Source: Sphagnum compactum
Lineage: Eukaryota > Bryophyta > Sphagnopsida > Sphagnales
Direction: 5' to 3'
Assembly (NCBI GenBank): GCA_965153455.1
Contig: OZ234493.1
Location: 10,902,213-10,966,212, forward strand
DNA length: 64,000 nt
The translations under genes and the position numbers were made by a program. Of this stretch, positions 23,683 to 35,992 are shown one piece after another; positions within the stretch are counted from its first letter, which is position 1, and each line of letters begins with the position of its first letter. Below the pieces are notes generated by a model. The model saw nothing but the letters and a program-made list of their open reading frames with translations. It did no database searches and was not told where the DNA came from.

Positions 23683-23928
23683 TTAAATTTTTTTGAAGAA
23701 AAATATTTTAAAATGGAATTGTTTTGGGATTTTCAATGCATTTACTAGTTCTATGTGTTTAGTGAGTATAATTAGTGAAGTCTAATCCTGTATTAGCAGA
23801 TGTAGATTAGATTAGTCCCATGATTAGGGCACACTGCACAATCTTGGCTACTTGCGTTTTGTAGTAGTCTATTGCTGCAGTGTTGGGGGTTTTTTTGCTT
23901 TCGCAACGAGCTTCCAACGATTGACGCC

Positions 23929-26900
23929 ATGGCGGCTGCGGCGGAGGATCCAGTAGCTGCATCCGAAATCTCTCCTGTCCCTGCACCTTCCTCTTCGTCT
24001 GTGGAGACTGCCTTCTCGAGGTATGCATGCACACAAGCCGCCCTGCTTTGTTTTTTTTTCCCTCTTTGTCTCTGTGTCTGTCTCTGTGTTTGTCCTCTCA
24101 TCGGAGATTTGTGTAGTGGAAGGTTTGTGATTTTAGGGTTTAGAGCTGGAGTTCATGGGGTTTATGCCTCTCATGTGTTTTTTTTTTTTTTTTGGGGTAG
24201 GTGGTTACGACTGGTCTGGTGTTTGATTGTTTGTGATTTCGGCAGAATGAGTTTGGATGAGAAGTATGAGCTGGTGCTGAGCGTTGGAGAGGAATGCATT
24301 CAGAAGGAAGAGCTCCGGAACCTGTTGGAGAAGAAGGTGAATCCTATTTGTTATGATGGGTTTGAACCCTCTGGCAGAATGCACATTGCCCAGGTATGTT
24401 ATGTATGTTGCACACACAGCCTGGATATTGATTGATTTGGATTGTAGTGGATTTTGGGGGTCTGAAGGAAAAAGCAGAGGCTTTTTTTTGGGGGGGGGGG
24501 TTTCCCCTTCTTGTTGTTGTGGGTTTTTGCTCTTGACATGACATGTTGTTCACAGTGGGTTGTGCACAGTTGAATCTAGCCTTTTATTTGTGGTCTTTTT
24601 GTGTAATGTGGCAGTTTTTGAGTTTATTTTGCAGGGGGTAATGAAGGCTCTGAATGTCAACAAGTTGACAAGGTCAGGTTGTGTGTTCAAGTTCTGGGTT
24701 GCGGACTGGTTTGCACAGCTCAATAACAAGATGGGAGGTGACTTGAAGAAGATCCAAACAGTCGGCCGCTACATGATTGAGGTCTGGAAGGCTGTTGGCA
24801 TGGAGTTGGATCGAGTTGAGTTCCTGTGGTCATCCGAGGAAATCAATGCAAGGTCAGGAGAGTATTGGCCTCTTGTCATGGACATTGCACGCCGCAATAA
24901 TCTTGCTCGAATTATCAGGTTGGTCAACTCATCTGGAACACTGCTCCTGTGTTTAGTTCTCCATGCAGATGGTTTGGGGTTTAGGGTTTTGACTGGGCAG
25001 TTCAGTAATGTGCACCATGTCTGCAGATGTTTTGCAGGCACTGTTTTACTCTTTAGATTTTGAAAGTATTCTATTCCCCATGCAAAATTGCATATTTTAT
25101 GCAGGTGTTCTCAAATCATGGGGCGCAATGAAACAGATGAATTGTCAGCTGCACAGATTTTCTATCCCTGCATGCAGTGTGCTGATATCTTCTTTCTCAA
25201 GGTGTGGTCACTCATTCATGCCAGGCATCCCATTCACATGGTCCAACTTTGCTGATCACAAGCTCTATCTGCAGCTTCAGATTCCAAATGATGATGCACA
25301 TCTTGCTCTGCACTTAATTAATTGGTCATGCTCGGGGGCATCATATGCAGGCGGATATCTGCCAGTTAGGTATGGATCAACGGAAGGTCAATGTTCTTGC
25401 TCGAGAATACTGTACTGATATCAAGCGCAAAAATAAGCCCATTATTCTTTCACACCGTATCCTGGTTTCAACTATTTCAAGGTGTTGCATCATGTTCAAG
25501 TTCTGTATGATATAAAGTAAGCTAGATATGTGGTGTAAAAGACCAAGGCTTTGTCATTATCACTGGTCTCCCTGTGGTTCACTACTTCACTGAAATGTTT
25601 GATTTCATCAGCTTTTATTTCCTCAACTGGGTGTCAGATATGCTCCCTGGTCTTAAGCAGGGTCAGGAAAAGATGTCCAAGAGTGATCCAAATTCAGCTA
25701 TATTTATGGAGGATGAAGAGGTAAGATAGATTTGGCTGCCACTAGATAGAGACTAGCATCCTTTATGCATCCATGCGCAGTGCTTATGAAGGTCTATCTG
25801 ATTCTTTATGTTATTGCTCTCACTGTGGTGCTTCTTTTACATGCAGCATGATGTGAACTTGAAGATCAAACAAGCATACTGTCCGCCCCAGATTATTGAG
25901 GCAAACCCATGTGTTGAGTATGTCCAGTATATTGTTCTACCATGGTTCCAGGAATTTGAGGTCCAAAGAGGGGAAAAGAATGGGGGCAATAAGTATGTCT
26001 ACCCTTCCTTTAATCATCCTGGCAGATAGGGCATGGGTCATGCAAAGGTTGTTATAGGTTACCTGTCAGAACCTCATGCATTTTCAGACTGAGAATGGTG
26101 TATACTGGCTGGAGATGGATCCCTTGTATGTGTGCTAATTTGTGCAGTGTAATGGTGGCCTCTTTTGCTTATTGTAACTAACTTTATGGCTGATTTTTGT
26201 GTCTTTTGGTATTCTGAGACAAGATTGATCCTCTTGGACATCCCTGTACTTTTTTGGGAATATTTTAGTGGGGATTTTGTGCCCTGGATATCCAGTACCT
26301 CTGTGTAAATTATGAGGGGTGTCAGAACACTGAACAGGTGTCAATATTGCCTGCAGAGTGTACACAACAATAGAGGAGCTGCACAGTGATTATACAGAAG
26401 GACTATTGCATCCTGGTGATCTGAAGCCTGCTCTGGCAAAGGCCTTGAACAAGATTTTGCAGGTAAAATATTTCCATATCTTTGCTGGCCTTTGGAAGAC
26501 AATTGCTAGTTTCAGCAAGTCCTTTCAGTGAGGATAAACAATCTTATTCTTTGAATGGGTCTTGATTGCAGCCCGTGCGAGATCATTTCAAGAACAATGC
26601 TGCAGCAAGGGACTTATTGAAGACAGTCAAGGTATAGTAACTTCTGTTTCTTTTGCCTGCTGAAACTATATGTGTTGGTTTGTGATATTTGGGTTCAATT
26701 TACTGGTGAGCTGCTAGCATAGACTGCTTCCTGGTAGGAGATCATCTTAGGTCCTTCCAAGTGCAAGATGGTTACATGATGCACAGCAAGTATGTTTTCT
26801 GTGGATTCTGATTGCTGATTAAGGTGAGGCAGTTTCTGAAGTTGAAAGAAAAGGGTCAGTTGATCAAATTGGAAAAGAGAGCTCCTTTTTGTGGTTAATG

Positions 26901-26949
26901 ACTTCATGTTTCTTGCATTTGTGAACAGGGATACAAAGTCACAAGGTAA
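23929..26949 (+). CDS. TyrRS: Cytosolic tyrosine--tRNA ligase (10 exons)
   Basis: Exons 23929-24020, 24246-24393, 24635-24918, 25105-25201, 25351-25456, 25638-25720, 25847-25992, 26357-26462, 26572-26631 and 26929-26949 join in frame to 380 residues. It charges tRNA-Tyr with tyrosine in the cytosol. A class I core is present: the HIGH-type motif is in GFEPSGRMHIAQ (end of exon 2), then WVADWFAQLNNKMGGDLKK, MDIARRNNLARI, CMQCADIFFLKADICQLG and KMSKS at 254-258 (QEKMSKSDPNSAIFMEDEE). The C-terminus PVRDHF...GYKVTR ends as in plant cytosolic enzymes, without an EMAP-II extension. The first 30 residues are Ala/Ser/Pro-rich, low-complexity and not clearly an organelle signal. The last exon codes only six residues plus stop. 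It looks intact. Confidence 0.95.
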
Positions 26950-28607
26950 AGATTAAGCAATTTGACTTCAAAAGGCTGTGAACCGAACCATGCTGGAGAT
27001 ATCCAAAACAGGGTCTTTACCCTTAACACAGGAAAAAACCCCTAACACAGGGATTGTCTGCTCTTTTCCTTGTTTTGTCCCTTTTATAGTGAACAGATTC
27101 AAGAGTAATAGTTTTGGGTCTGATTCTGCCATTAATTTCTGCAGTACAGATTGATTTTGTAATGGTGGCTAGAAAGGCTAGAAAGGCTAGAAAGGCAGTC
27201 TATGGAGTGATGGTACTGTTTCATATCATATCAGGTTCTTATCCCTGATTTTTATCACATGTGAAATTTATCTATTTATAGATTGGTTCTGTGTGAAGAC
27301 AAGACAACCTGTGGGCCACAATAAACCCTTTAAGATACATAGAATTAGGGCCAGGCAGGCATGCTGCAGTTTCTGTAGTGTTGTCCCCTAGCAACGCATT
27401 CCTTTTCTGGCTCACCCATGAGCCTGGGGGCAAGCCTGGTAATTTTACCTTCTCAGTCAGGTTGTGCTTGGGAGCACCCAAGTCTTTGGGGTCTAACTTC
27501 TCTCCTGTGGAACAACAGACATCTGATTTTGCTCATCCAATCTCTATATTGAATCATCATGTGTGCTATGTGATAGCTAGTGATTAATGAGAAACTGGAA
27601 AGAAACACCTGATTTAGTTCTTGAATGACCACTTGGTGTGCAGACCAATTGCAGTTGATTAGTGTCAGTACTTGAGACTTCCCATACTTTCTAAATCAAA
27701 CTCGTTGCACATTGTTGTTGCCCTGAGTTGTGAAGTGCAAAGGAGAACTTTTTCTAACACATCCTCCATAGGCCAGGGTGAAGTTGACAGCCATACAGGC
27801 TATGGGCAGTAAGACATGGCATTTATTTACTCCATGAAGCAGCCTGGAATCCTTGCAGACATGTTGTGGCAAGAGTTGTGCAATGTGAAGTCAAAGATGT
27901 GAGCACAAAGTCTAGAGTAATTGGCTTTGATTCAGCAACTGTCCTACTCTCAGTCTAGAGCACCTCACTTGAGCAAAATTGTCTTACTGTAAGTTCTATG
28001 GTGAGAAGCAGGTTACCTCCAGGTTTTTCTGCTAACTTGGTCATGCCAAGGAACATGCAACGAGAAAGAAATCCCTTCCTGTTCATGAACACTTTCAGTT
28101 ATCCATGTTGACACAACCATTGCTTGCTTCTTCTGCAATGTCTTGTAACTGTCCTCATTCTATTCCTGTCTTGCCCACAACTCATGAAAACCACTATAAG
28201 CACCACCACAGTTCAGCTTATGCAAGATGATTGCTTGCATAAACTGTCACCTCTAGACACTCAGATTAGTATATAACCAGGTTTATATTCATGGAATTTG
28301 TATTACATACTACAAAGGGAACTTTCATCCCACTCATCTTGAGCATCTTGTAAATAAAGCTTCTAGACAAGAGAGGATCAGCAAACATGGTCATGCTGGG
28401 ATCTAGTTTATTTTTGTGCTGTGCACATGTTTACACATATCGGGTAGGTTCATGAGATTTGCTACTGAATATATCAGTATCTTGTTGTCATTGCATTTTC
28501 CATTTTCATACAGATTCATACAGCTATGGGTTTCTATGATATGAGAAACACAGTCAACAGATTCATCGGGCCTTGTGTTTGTGCTACCACGGTGTGTTAG
28601 TAGCTCT
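26950..28607. other. Spacer between convergent TyrRS and oxygenase genes
   Basis: No coding region recognised; it holds the two 3' UTRs. A 9-bp tandem repeat, GGCTAGAAA x3, lies at 27167-27193. Confidence 0.55.
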
Positions 28608-30434
28608 CTATTTCAACTGAAGTTGTCCAGAGGGCTTCAGCTTGATGCTCTCAATGTAGAGCTTCTCATTGATGTCATTTGCATAGAATCCAAGCAAATA
28701 ATCCCTGAAGTTGTCTCCTTTGTAGAGGGGCCCTTCTTCTCCAACCAGCAGAGGTGACGGTTCCACTACTGTTCTTGGCAAAGGACTGATGAAGGATGCA
28801 ATTGAAATCCGGTTCTTGTCAGGGTTCACTCTCACTCTATGAGATATACTCCTGTACTTCCCATTGGTGAATACCTGCAAGAGCATTGCACCATTCATGT
28901 GTTATTAGATCAGCCAGCATTGCTGAAGAAGATTAGCATGCTCATGATGACATTCATGATTGTGAGTGGAAAATACATGTCCATAGACGAAACAGAGGAT
29001 TGTTCAGTAATCCCGTTTCAGTGCAGGAGAGAAAAGAAGAATTGCCCATGGATTCTGTAAGCTATGGGTTGATCAGGGATCAGACAGTACCTCCATCTGA
29101 TCACCCATGTTGATGACAAAAGCATGAGGGATGGTCTTGACCTGAACCCACTCACGATACTTTAAATCACGGACTTCAAGACCTCCGACATCATCTTGCA
29201 ACAGGATGGTGATGCTGTTGGGGTCAGAGTGAGGTCTGGCTCCAAACACACGGTCGGCTTCGGGACACTTGGGGTAAAAGTTTGTGTATGTCCTCTGAAC
29301 TGGCCCAAACACATCGTTGAGCTCATTGGATTGCAACCCAAGACCCTCAGACAGAGCTTGCATGAGCTCTGACTTCAACTTGTTGACAGCATGGTTGTAT
29401 GCCTCAGTAATCTCTCTGTCTCATAACAACAACACAACAATTTCATGAGGATTCTTCACTCTAGACTTTCATTGCCTTTTCCTCAATTGTTTGTTTGTTT
29501 ATTTGTTTGTTTGTCTTTCCGATAGAACTACTGCATTCAAGCTTGAGAGACACCTTGGGCAATGATTTTGAGATACAAAATGTGCAACATGTGCTTGTGA
29601 ATTTGCAAGATCAAAGTGAAGCAGGTACTGATCTTATTCTTCTAGTCCTGCAAGTGGTTATATACACAAGCTTCATCAGGTTTGCAATATACATACATGA
29701 ATCTGGCAGGAACTTTGGGCCACTTGCTGGTATCCATCTTCTCCGAATACAGAAGAGTGAGATGATCTTTCCAAGCCTGCTCGTGATATGATGTTGCAAC
29801 TTGGCCCACACCATACTTGAATGGAGCTCTGACATCATCACTGTAGTACTTCATCTTTTCTTCCATGGGCATCTCAAAGAATTCAGTGTGCACCTTCAAG
29901 ATTTCGTCCATGTACTCTCCTGGAACACTGTGGTTCACAATCTGAAACAAAATCCACCACAGCCATCATCACCCACCCATCATCATCAAGAAATTTCTTC
30001 CCTCACACTGCAATCTTCTTCTGATGATCTTGGACTGATGCCTTGTGGAAAGGGCACAATTTTACAAATTGTTGTTTTTTCAGGTCCGAAATACACTCAA
30101 AACCTGACACAGTTTGCATACCAATTCAGGGCAAAATTCATTTGTGGAGGAATAAGACCAACAACAACCCAAAGAACCCAAAAGACAAACATACTTGGAA
30201 GAATCCCCATTCCTCTGAAGCGGCTCTCATTTGCTCCACAAGCTCAGCTCGCTTTTCACCATGCAACCCAGAGAGATCAACCACAGGGATGGCACGTCCT
30301 CCAGCGGCAACGGTACGACATTCCTCAATCTTGGCATTAATCTTGAAAACATCTGGCACTGTCTGTGCTCCCGCTAACTGCATCACTGAGCCATAGTTCT
30401 TCTTCACATCCGCAACTTCTGTAACTGCAACCAT
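28608..30434 (-). CDS. 2-oxoglutarate/Fe(II)-dependent dioxygenase, DOXC class (4 exons)
   Basis: Minus-strand exons 30434-30195, 29941-29697, 29415-29091 and 28874-28608 join in frame to 358 residues, the usual length for plant DOXC enzymes. The N-terminal DIOX_N domain includes AIPVVDLSGL and EEWGFFQIVNHSVP. The jelly-roll core supplies the iron ligands His224 and Asp226 (RPHSDPNS) and His282 (SISHRV), plus the 2-oxoglutarate-binding RIS (292-294). NFYPKCP and GDQMEVFTNGKYRS are further family hallmarks. Enzymes of this class hydroxylate, desaturate or demethylate hormones, flavonoids and other small molecules in the cytosol. The substrate cannot be read from sequence. The ATG at 30434 is the first in frame; upstream codons run without ATG. 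A TATA box lies about 335 bp upstream. The gene looks intact. Confidence 0.9.
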
Positions 30435-30767
30435 GATTGCTGCTTCCCCTTCTACTTCACACCTCAAAGAAACAAATCTACAAATTTGCCTTAGATCTTT
30501 TCACTTCCCAGAAAACACTCTTGACTAAATGCTCTCGTCTCTCACTCAACTTCTGCAAAACACTCCACAACCTCAAATCAAACTGTAAGATCTTCCTTGA
30601 GAAAATTATGCAAACTCAGATCAGAGACAATTGTGCAACAACAACAACAACAACAATTACTACTAAAAGAAACTTGGAGAGAAATGGTTGTTGGAGAAGA
30701 TGAGTACTGCAATCTGTTGTAAGCAAACTTGGAATGGGAGATGCAGAAACTGGCAAGTGTGAGATGG

Positions 30768-30775
30768 TATTTATA
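30768..30775 (-). promoter_or_regulatory. TATA box of the oxygenase gene
   Basis: The minus strand reads GTATAAATACC here, a canonical TATAAATA. Transcription would begin about 30 bp further along the minus strand, giving a leader of roughly 300 nt that contains a TTG-repeat tract (30636-30655 on plus). Confidence 0.55.
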
Positions 30776-30951
30776 CGAAGATGAAGTTCAGGTCAACAAA
30801 AGTGCAAATTCTAAATTCAGTCCAATTTGGCAATTCTTCCTGTTCCTTTTGCCTTTTGATCAGCTTTTTACCAACATGACAATGCACAACAGATTTGACT
30901 GCATGTGTCTAGTGCCATCATTCTCATCTTTGTTCTTCAGTTTTTCTCAAG

Positions 30952-31026
30952 CTTTCTCATATGGCCCACTTCTGGTCTTTCTCATATGACCCACATCTGA
31001 TCTTTCTCATCTGACCCACTTCTGAC
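30952..31026. repeat. Three 25-bp tandem repeats upstream of the oxygenase promoter
   Basis: Units start at 30952, 30977 and 31002, each CTTTCTCAT(A/C)TG(G/A)CCCA followed by C(T/A)TCTG. They lie about 180-260 bp upstream of the TATA box on the minus strand, where they could act as repeated regulatory sites. Confidence 0.7.
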
Positions 31027-31029
31027 CTT

Positions 31030-32480
31030 TCTTCAAGTCTGGGCTGCCTTTTTTTTTTTTCTCTTTTTGCATTTAAATTACCAAACCATGTTGTACAAAA
31101 ATTTTATCATCTCTTGTGATTTTGTTCAAACCTGAAATAAAGGGCAGAGCCATCATGCAACTAACTGCTTGTTTTGTTTCTGGATGAGTTGATGAGATGT
31201 ATACCTCCTTATTACCCTGGAGTCATCTTTTTGGTTCCAACTACAACTTGTTTGTCTTTGTGTAAAAAGCTTCACTATTTTTCATCACTATTGTTGTGTA
31301 CTTTGTGTATCTCCATGATTGATTGTTTATTTAAAGCTAGAAAGACTTCATTGAAATCAACCTTGGTGGGTGGTTCTCACTTCTCACTTCTCACCTTTGT
31401 GTAAAGGGAGGATTCTTGATTGAAGCTTTTAGAAGGAAGAAGAAGAAGAAGAAGAAAAGAGAACTCTAAAAACTCTAAAGGGGACCTTCTTTTTCTTTGA
31501 TGAGCATGCAGCTGCTGCATGATTGTTGTGCTATCCCACTTGTCTATGGAGCAGCCCAGTGCCCACATCATAATTGCTTTGTTAGTTAGTCAGTCAGTAA
31601 AGCCCATTTCTTTTCTCTGACAAAGTTGGTCTTTTTTGACCAGAAATTTTTTGGGAAAACAATTTTCTAGTGCAAATTCAACTAAGTTTGCTAAACCTTT
31701 TTGGACAAAAAAAGAAACACTTCATTTTTGGTCAACAGCACAGAATTTTTTTTAATTTTTTAATTTTTAAAAAAACTGCCACCAGCTCCTCCATGGGGAC
31801 TCCATGGGGAGTTTTCTGAACCCATTACTTGTATTTGTATTCTATCATAAAATGAAAGGAAACATAATTGAAAAACATGGATTTTCAAGCAATTCAAAAT
31901 TACATATAGAACAGTAATGGAAATGGCATTAGTTCCAAAAAGGAATTTTGTTATTACTTTGGAGGTAAATTTCATTTATGAATAAGTTTATATATTTGTC
32001 AATGGTTGAATTTATCAAGTATATAAGTAAATAAGGATAAATATTGGCATTCATTTTGTTTATAATCAGGGTAGCAAACTAATAGCCTCTAAATGCAAAG
32101 GGTACCCAAAAAATAGAAAGAGGAAAACTCTTTTTGACCCTTAAGACTATAGTTTTTTGGACTTGCCAAAAGAAAATTGAATTGAAAGTTTGTCAATTAA
32201 GAATGATTGATTGTCTTTTCAATGTTCACCCACAAGACTATTTGCTTTTTGGACTTCTCAATTGAAGAATGAGTTGAAGCTTGTCAACTAAGCAATGCTT
32301 GAATGTCTCTTCACATTAGAAGCTATTGCTTGCTTCAAGATAAAGCTCACCAAAATATTACCATTGTTATTTCGGGTGCGTAGAAGAAAGCCTTGAGTAT
32401 TGAACATTCTAAGCTATTTGCTTTCTTCCCTTGTTGTGAGGTGTCAAACCACTTCATCCTCTTAACCCCTCTTCCGATGT
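31030..32480. other. Intergenic DNA, no gene seen
   Basis: AT-rich with poly-T runs and a GAAGAAGAA tract near 31435-31456. No coding or family signal. Confidence 0.5.
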
Positions 32481-33278
32481 GAGTGAAAGCACACTACGGT
32501 GACCCCCTTAAGGGTGTTATATTGTACTACTTTTTAAAGATATGCATGTTTGAATGTATCCCACCTCAAGCTTTTGAAAGATTTTCACAATATTTTTGCA
32601 TATTATGTTAGAATATAACCTAGGCAAGAGATTAGAAAAGAAACTATTTCATTTCATTTTATAAAACGGGAGATTGGAATATATTTGTGAAAACAAACGT
32701 AATGTACCTATGTACTCAAAAATAAAAATATACTCCAAAAATAATTTAAATGATTTTTAGTCTTTATGAAAGTTGAAGGCATATATATTGAACCATGTCA
32801 TTTCACATAATATGAATCATGTTTGGATACCATGTGACTAATTTGAAAATTTTCATTTCAAAAAATGAGTTTTTTCAGCAAAGATGTGATAAATGTGTGA
32901 TAAATTGAAAATTTGACAAGAAATCACATAAAAGATGACAAGCATAATTAGATGGGCCATTTTTTATTTCATTAAAATTGATTATTTTAATGATTAATGA
33001 AACCATAAAATTAGTGAGTCAAAACAAGACTATGGCTCTATTATATCAATGTATATTAACAATATATTCATGGATCTTTCAATATAGAAAATGAAATTTA
33101 TTATTTAAAAAAATACTACATAACATTAATTTTGTAAATATAAGCGTTATAAGGCCCAAAAATTAAAATTGATATCCAAAATTAAATGTACCATGTTTTT
33201 GGAATAATTATAATGTATGTATTATAATACTAAACCCAAAAGTGCCCCAAAGGGGGTCATCGTAGTGTGCTTTCACCC
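32481..33278. mobile_element. 798-bp non-autonomous TIR element with ATGT target duplication
   Basis: The left end 32481-32509 (GAGTGAAAGCACACTACGGT...) and the right end 33250-33278 (reverse complement GGGTGAAAGCACACTACGAT...) match at 27 of 29 positions. ATGT immediately flanks both ends (32477-32480 and 33279-33282), a likely 4-bp target-site duplication. The interior is AT-rich and encodes nothing. The terminus contains CACTAC internally but is not a standard CACTA end. Superfamily undetermined. Confidence 0.75.
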
Positions 33279-33282
33279 ATGT

Positions 33283-35980
33283 GCAAAAACCTTAAATGGC
33301 AACAAATACAGAAAGGGCAACTATCACAATGTGTTTTCATTTAGGATGTTGATTATGATACTTTAAAAATCTTGTTTAAGGTTTCAACTTGGAAGCAATG
33401 TGGATGCACCATAGGTTGCACTTTTCTTTCAAACTTCATAAGCCTCTTCGTCAAATATTCTTACTTGGTGGTCAAAGAAATTCTTCATTTCCACTAAAGG
33501 GACTTTATTTTGAAAAAAACCATAGAAAAATATGAGGACACTATGGTATGCTTTTGGAAAAGAGAAACCAAAGTGGTGAAGACTGTACATGAAGATGATC
33601 ACTACTTGAAACTTGCTTTTGACATTGCCATATGAGATGTAAGGACATAATTTTTGGTGTGCTTTTGAAAACAAAATCACATGCCATTTTGAACATCCAT
33701 CCAAGAAAGTTTGAACTTTATTCCAAATAAACTATTGCATGGAAGGAGGTGATATATTTGAATTGTAGTTGTCTCCTTTCTTTTCTTTCTTCAAAGCTAC
33801 CAAATATCCAAAAGTACAATTTGTTTACATTCATCTCATGAAACATAACTCGTTCCAAATATCAAATCCTAGTCATAAGATAGATTACATATTTTCATAT
33901 AAGTAAAAAATTTGCAAATTTGTGGAAAAGTTTTAAATCAATAATATGATTGAATGCGCGGTCATGGATGAATATCAAATATAGTGCATTCACCTTTAGC
34001 TTATTCAAATTTATTTGTTGTGAAAATAGATCCATCCGCAAATGTGACATGTGGCCTTCTATCAATGTCTATCACATCTAAAATAGTCTTCAAGTTATTT
34101 TCCATCACCAATCATAACCATGCAATACTGAACAATGCAAAAGTGAAAATCAATTAAATGTTATCACACAAGTCGATCCTTGTGATAGGCTTAACAAAGA
34201 TGATCATATTTCTTTAATAACCCTTTTGCATACACCTATATCTTGTGCATATTTACAAGTTTAAATTACCTAAATCTTGAACTTCATCCAAATTATAGTT
34301 TACAAACCATTACAAATTACTAATGAAACTATTCCAAGTTTATAAAATCAAACTCTTATACATGTGATTTTCATGAAGTTGTTTCATTATCTCTAAATGA
34401 AAGAAAACATTTGCTCACAAGAAAAGCACAATGAACAACTTAATTAGAATATTAATTGAAGGAATCTATCCTAGATTGATTTGACTGTTTTGGGTACAAT
34501 AGTCAAGCTAATGGCCTATCTAGTTGTTATCTTATCAAAACTTGGGTTTTTGCATTGTTGCGCACTATCGACAATGATTGATTGATTGAAAAAAAATGAG
34601 TTGCTCTTGTCAAAATTAAGTCCCATTCAAATAAAAATATTGAATGACATTGCACGAATTGAATACAACTTTTATTGAATTAAGTCAAGTGAAACTAAAT
34701 TCAATCAAATTCAAAAGAATTCAATTCAATTCAAATACATTGAATGGAATTCAAATTCATAAATTGAATTGAATTGAACACAATAACATATTATTCTACA
34801 TTTGATAAGGTTAATGTTTTCATTGAAATTGGATTGAAATTGATTAAATTGGGTCAAATTAAAATAAATTGAATTGACTTTAAAAAAAATTCATAATTTG
34901 GTCAAATTTCAACTCAACCATATTATGAAAATGCACATGTTAATTTGCATTTTCATACCAATGTAACTAGGTTGATGAAAGAAGTGAGATAGTTAATTTC
35001 ATAATTATGAAGTTGATGACCATATACAATTGTCAAGTAAAAACTTAAAGTTGTTTTATCTAAACCAACTCAAACGAATCATGGTCATTAGAATTTGACT
35101 GGAATAATAAAAAATTGGTGGGCAAGGGGGAGGGGGGTATGGAGGGTGATTTTTTGATGTGATCAAAGTGACAAATCAATGATAAGAAGATTTAAACAAA
35201 ATTTGGTGGTAAAAGATGTATGAAAATAAAAATATTTAGACATCATTTCATAGTTTTGGTTACCTTCCAATAAATTTTGGTTAGAAATTTAAAATTTTCT
35301 TTTTTAAAAAAAATTTGGAAATTGAAAAATCCCCAAAAATGCTTGTTAAAAAGGGGGGAAAAAAATTAATTGAAGTTTTGTGCCTTTGGTAGTGATTGGA
35401 CTATTGAATTGGCAAGTTTCTAAAAAATTTACAAGATACTTAATTCTAAAATGATGAGAAATTTGTATATTAAATAGTTTTTCCTTGGCACACGCTACCT
35501 TTATTGAAATATTTTCAATAGTTCTTCAAGGAGTTTTGTGCCGCCCATTGGCAACTCCCAAACTTGAGAGGAGCCTGCAAAACAACACCAACAATTAGGC
35601 ACTAACTTAAAAGGTAGATTGGGTGAATGGCAAATTTGAACACAAGATTGAACTCAATTGAAATTAATGGAAGTGGACTTATAGTTTCAACTCAAGGTTG
35701 CAAAGAAATTGGATGGCGCACTTTCGTTTCCTTACATGTGCCTACCAAGAGTGCGAGGTCCTCGAATGACCTTACACTTGGGTGGCTTGAAAATTCCTTC
35801 GAATAGCTCTTTGACCTTTTTAAGGTCTGGCTTGAACAAATGTTTATTCATTGGTGGCCTCCATATACTATCACTAGAGTTGGAACACCAACAACATGTA
35901 TGACCCCCTTGCATTTGTCTATAAGAGGAAGTGTTGTAGCCTCAACATCTGACCCTTGAACTTTTTGGGCTTCTCCAAGT
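33283..35980. other. AT-rich intergenic DNA with repeat remnants
   Basis: No gene recognised. The segment 34065-34260 is a diverged direct copy of 19235-19450. GAATT/CAATT-rich low complexity lies at 34620-34880. DNA at 35520-35980 is less AT-rich and may be decayed internal retrotransposon sequence leading into the integrase at 35993. Confidence 0.45.
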
Positions 35981-35992
35981 TGGGCCACATAT

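Noticed and set aside
33429-33704. 91-codon minus-strand frame
   Set aside because: No family resemblance and no gene context; could be a transposon scrap but unsupported.
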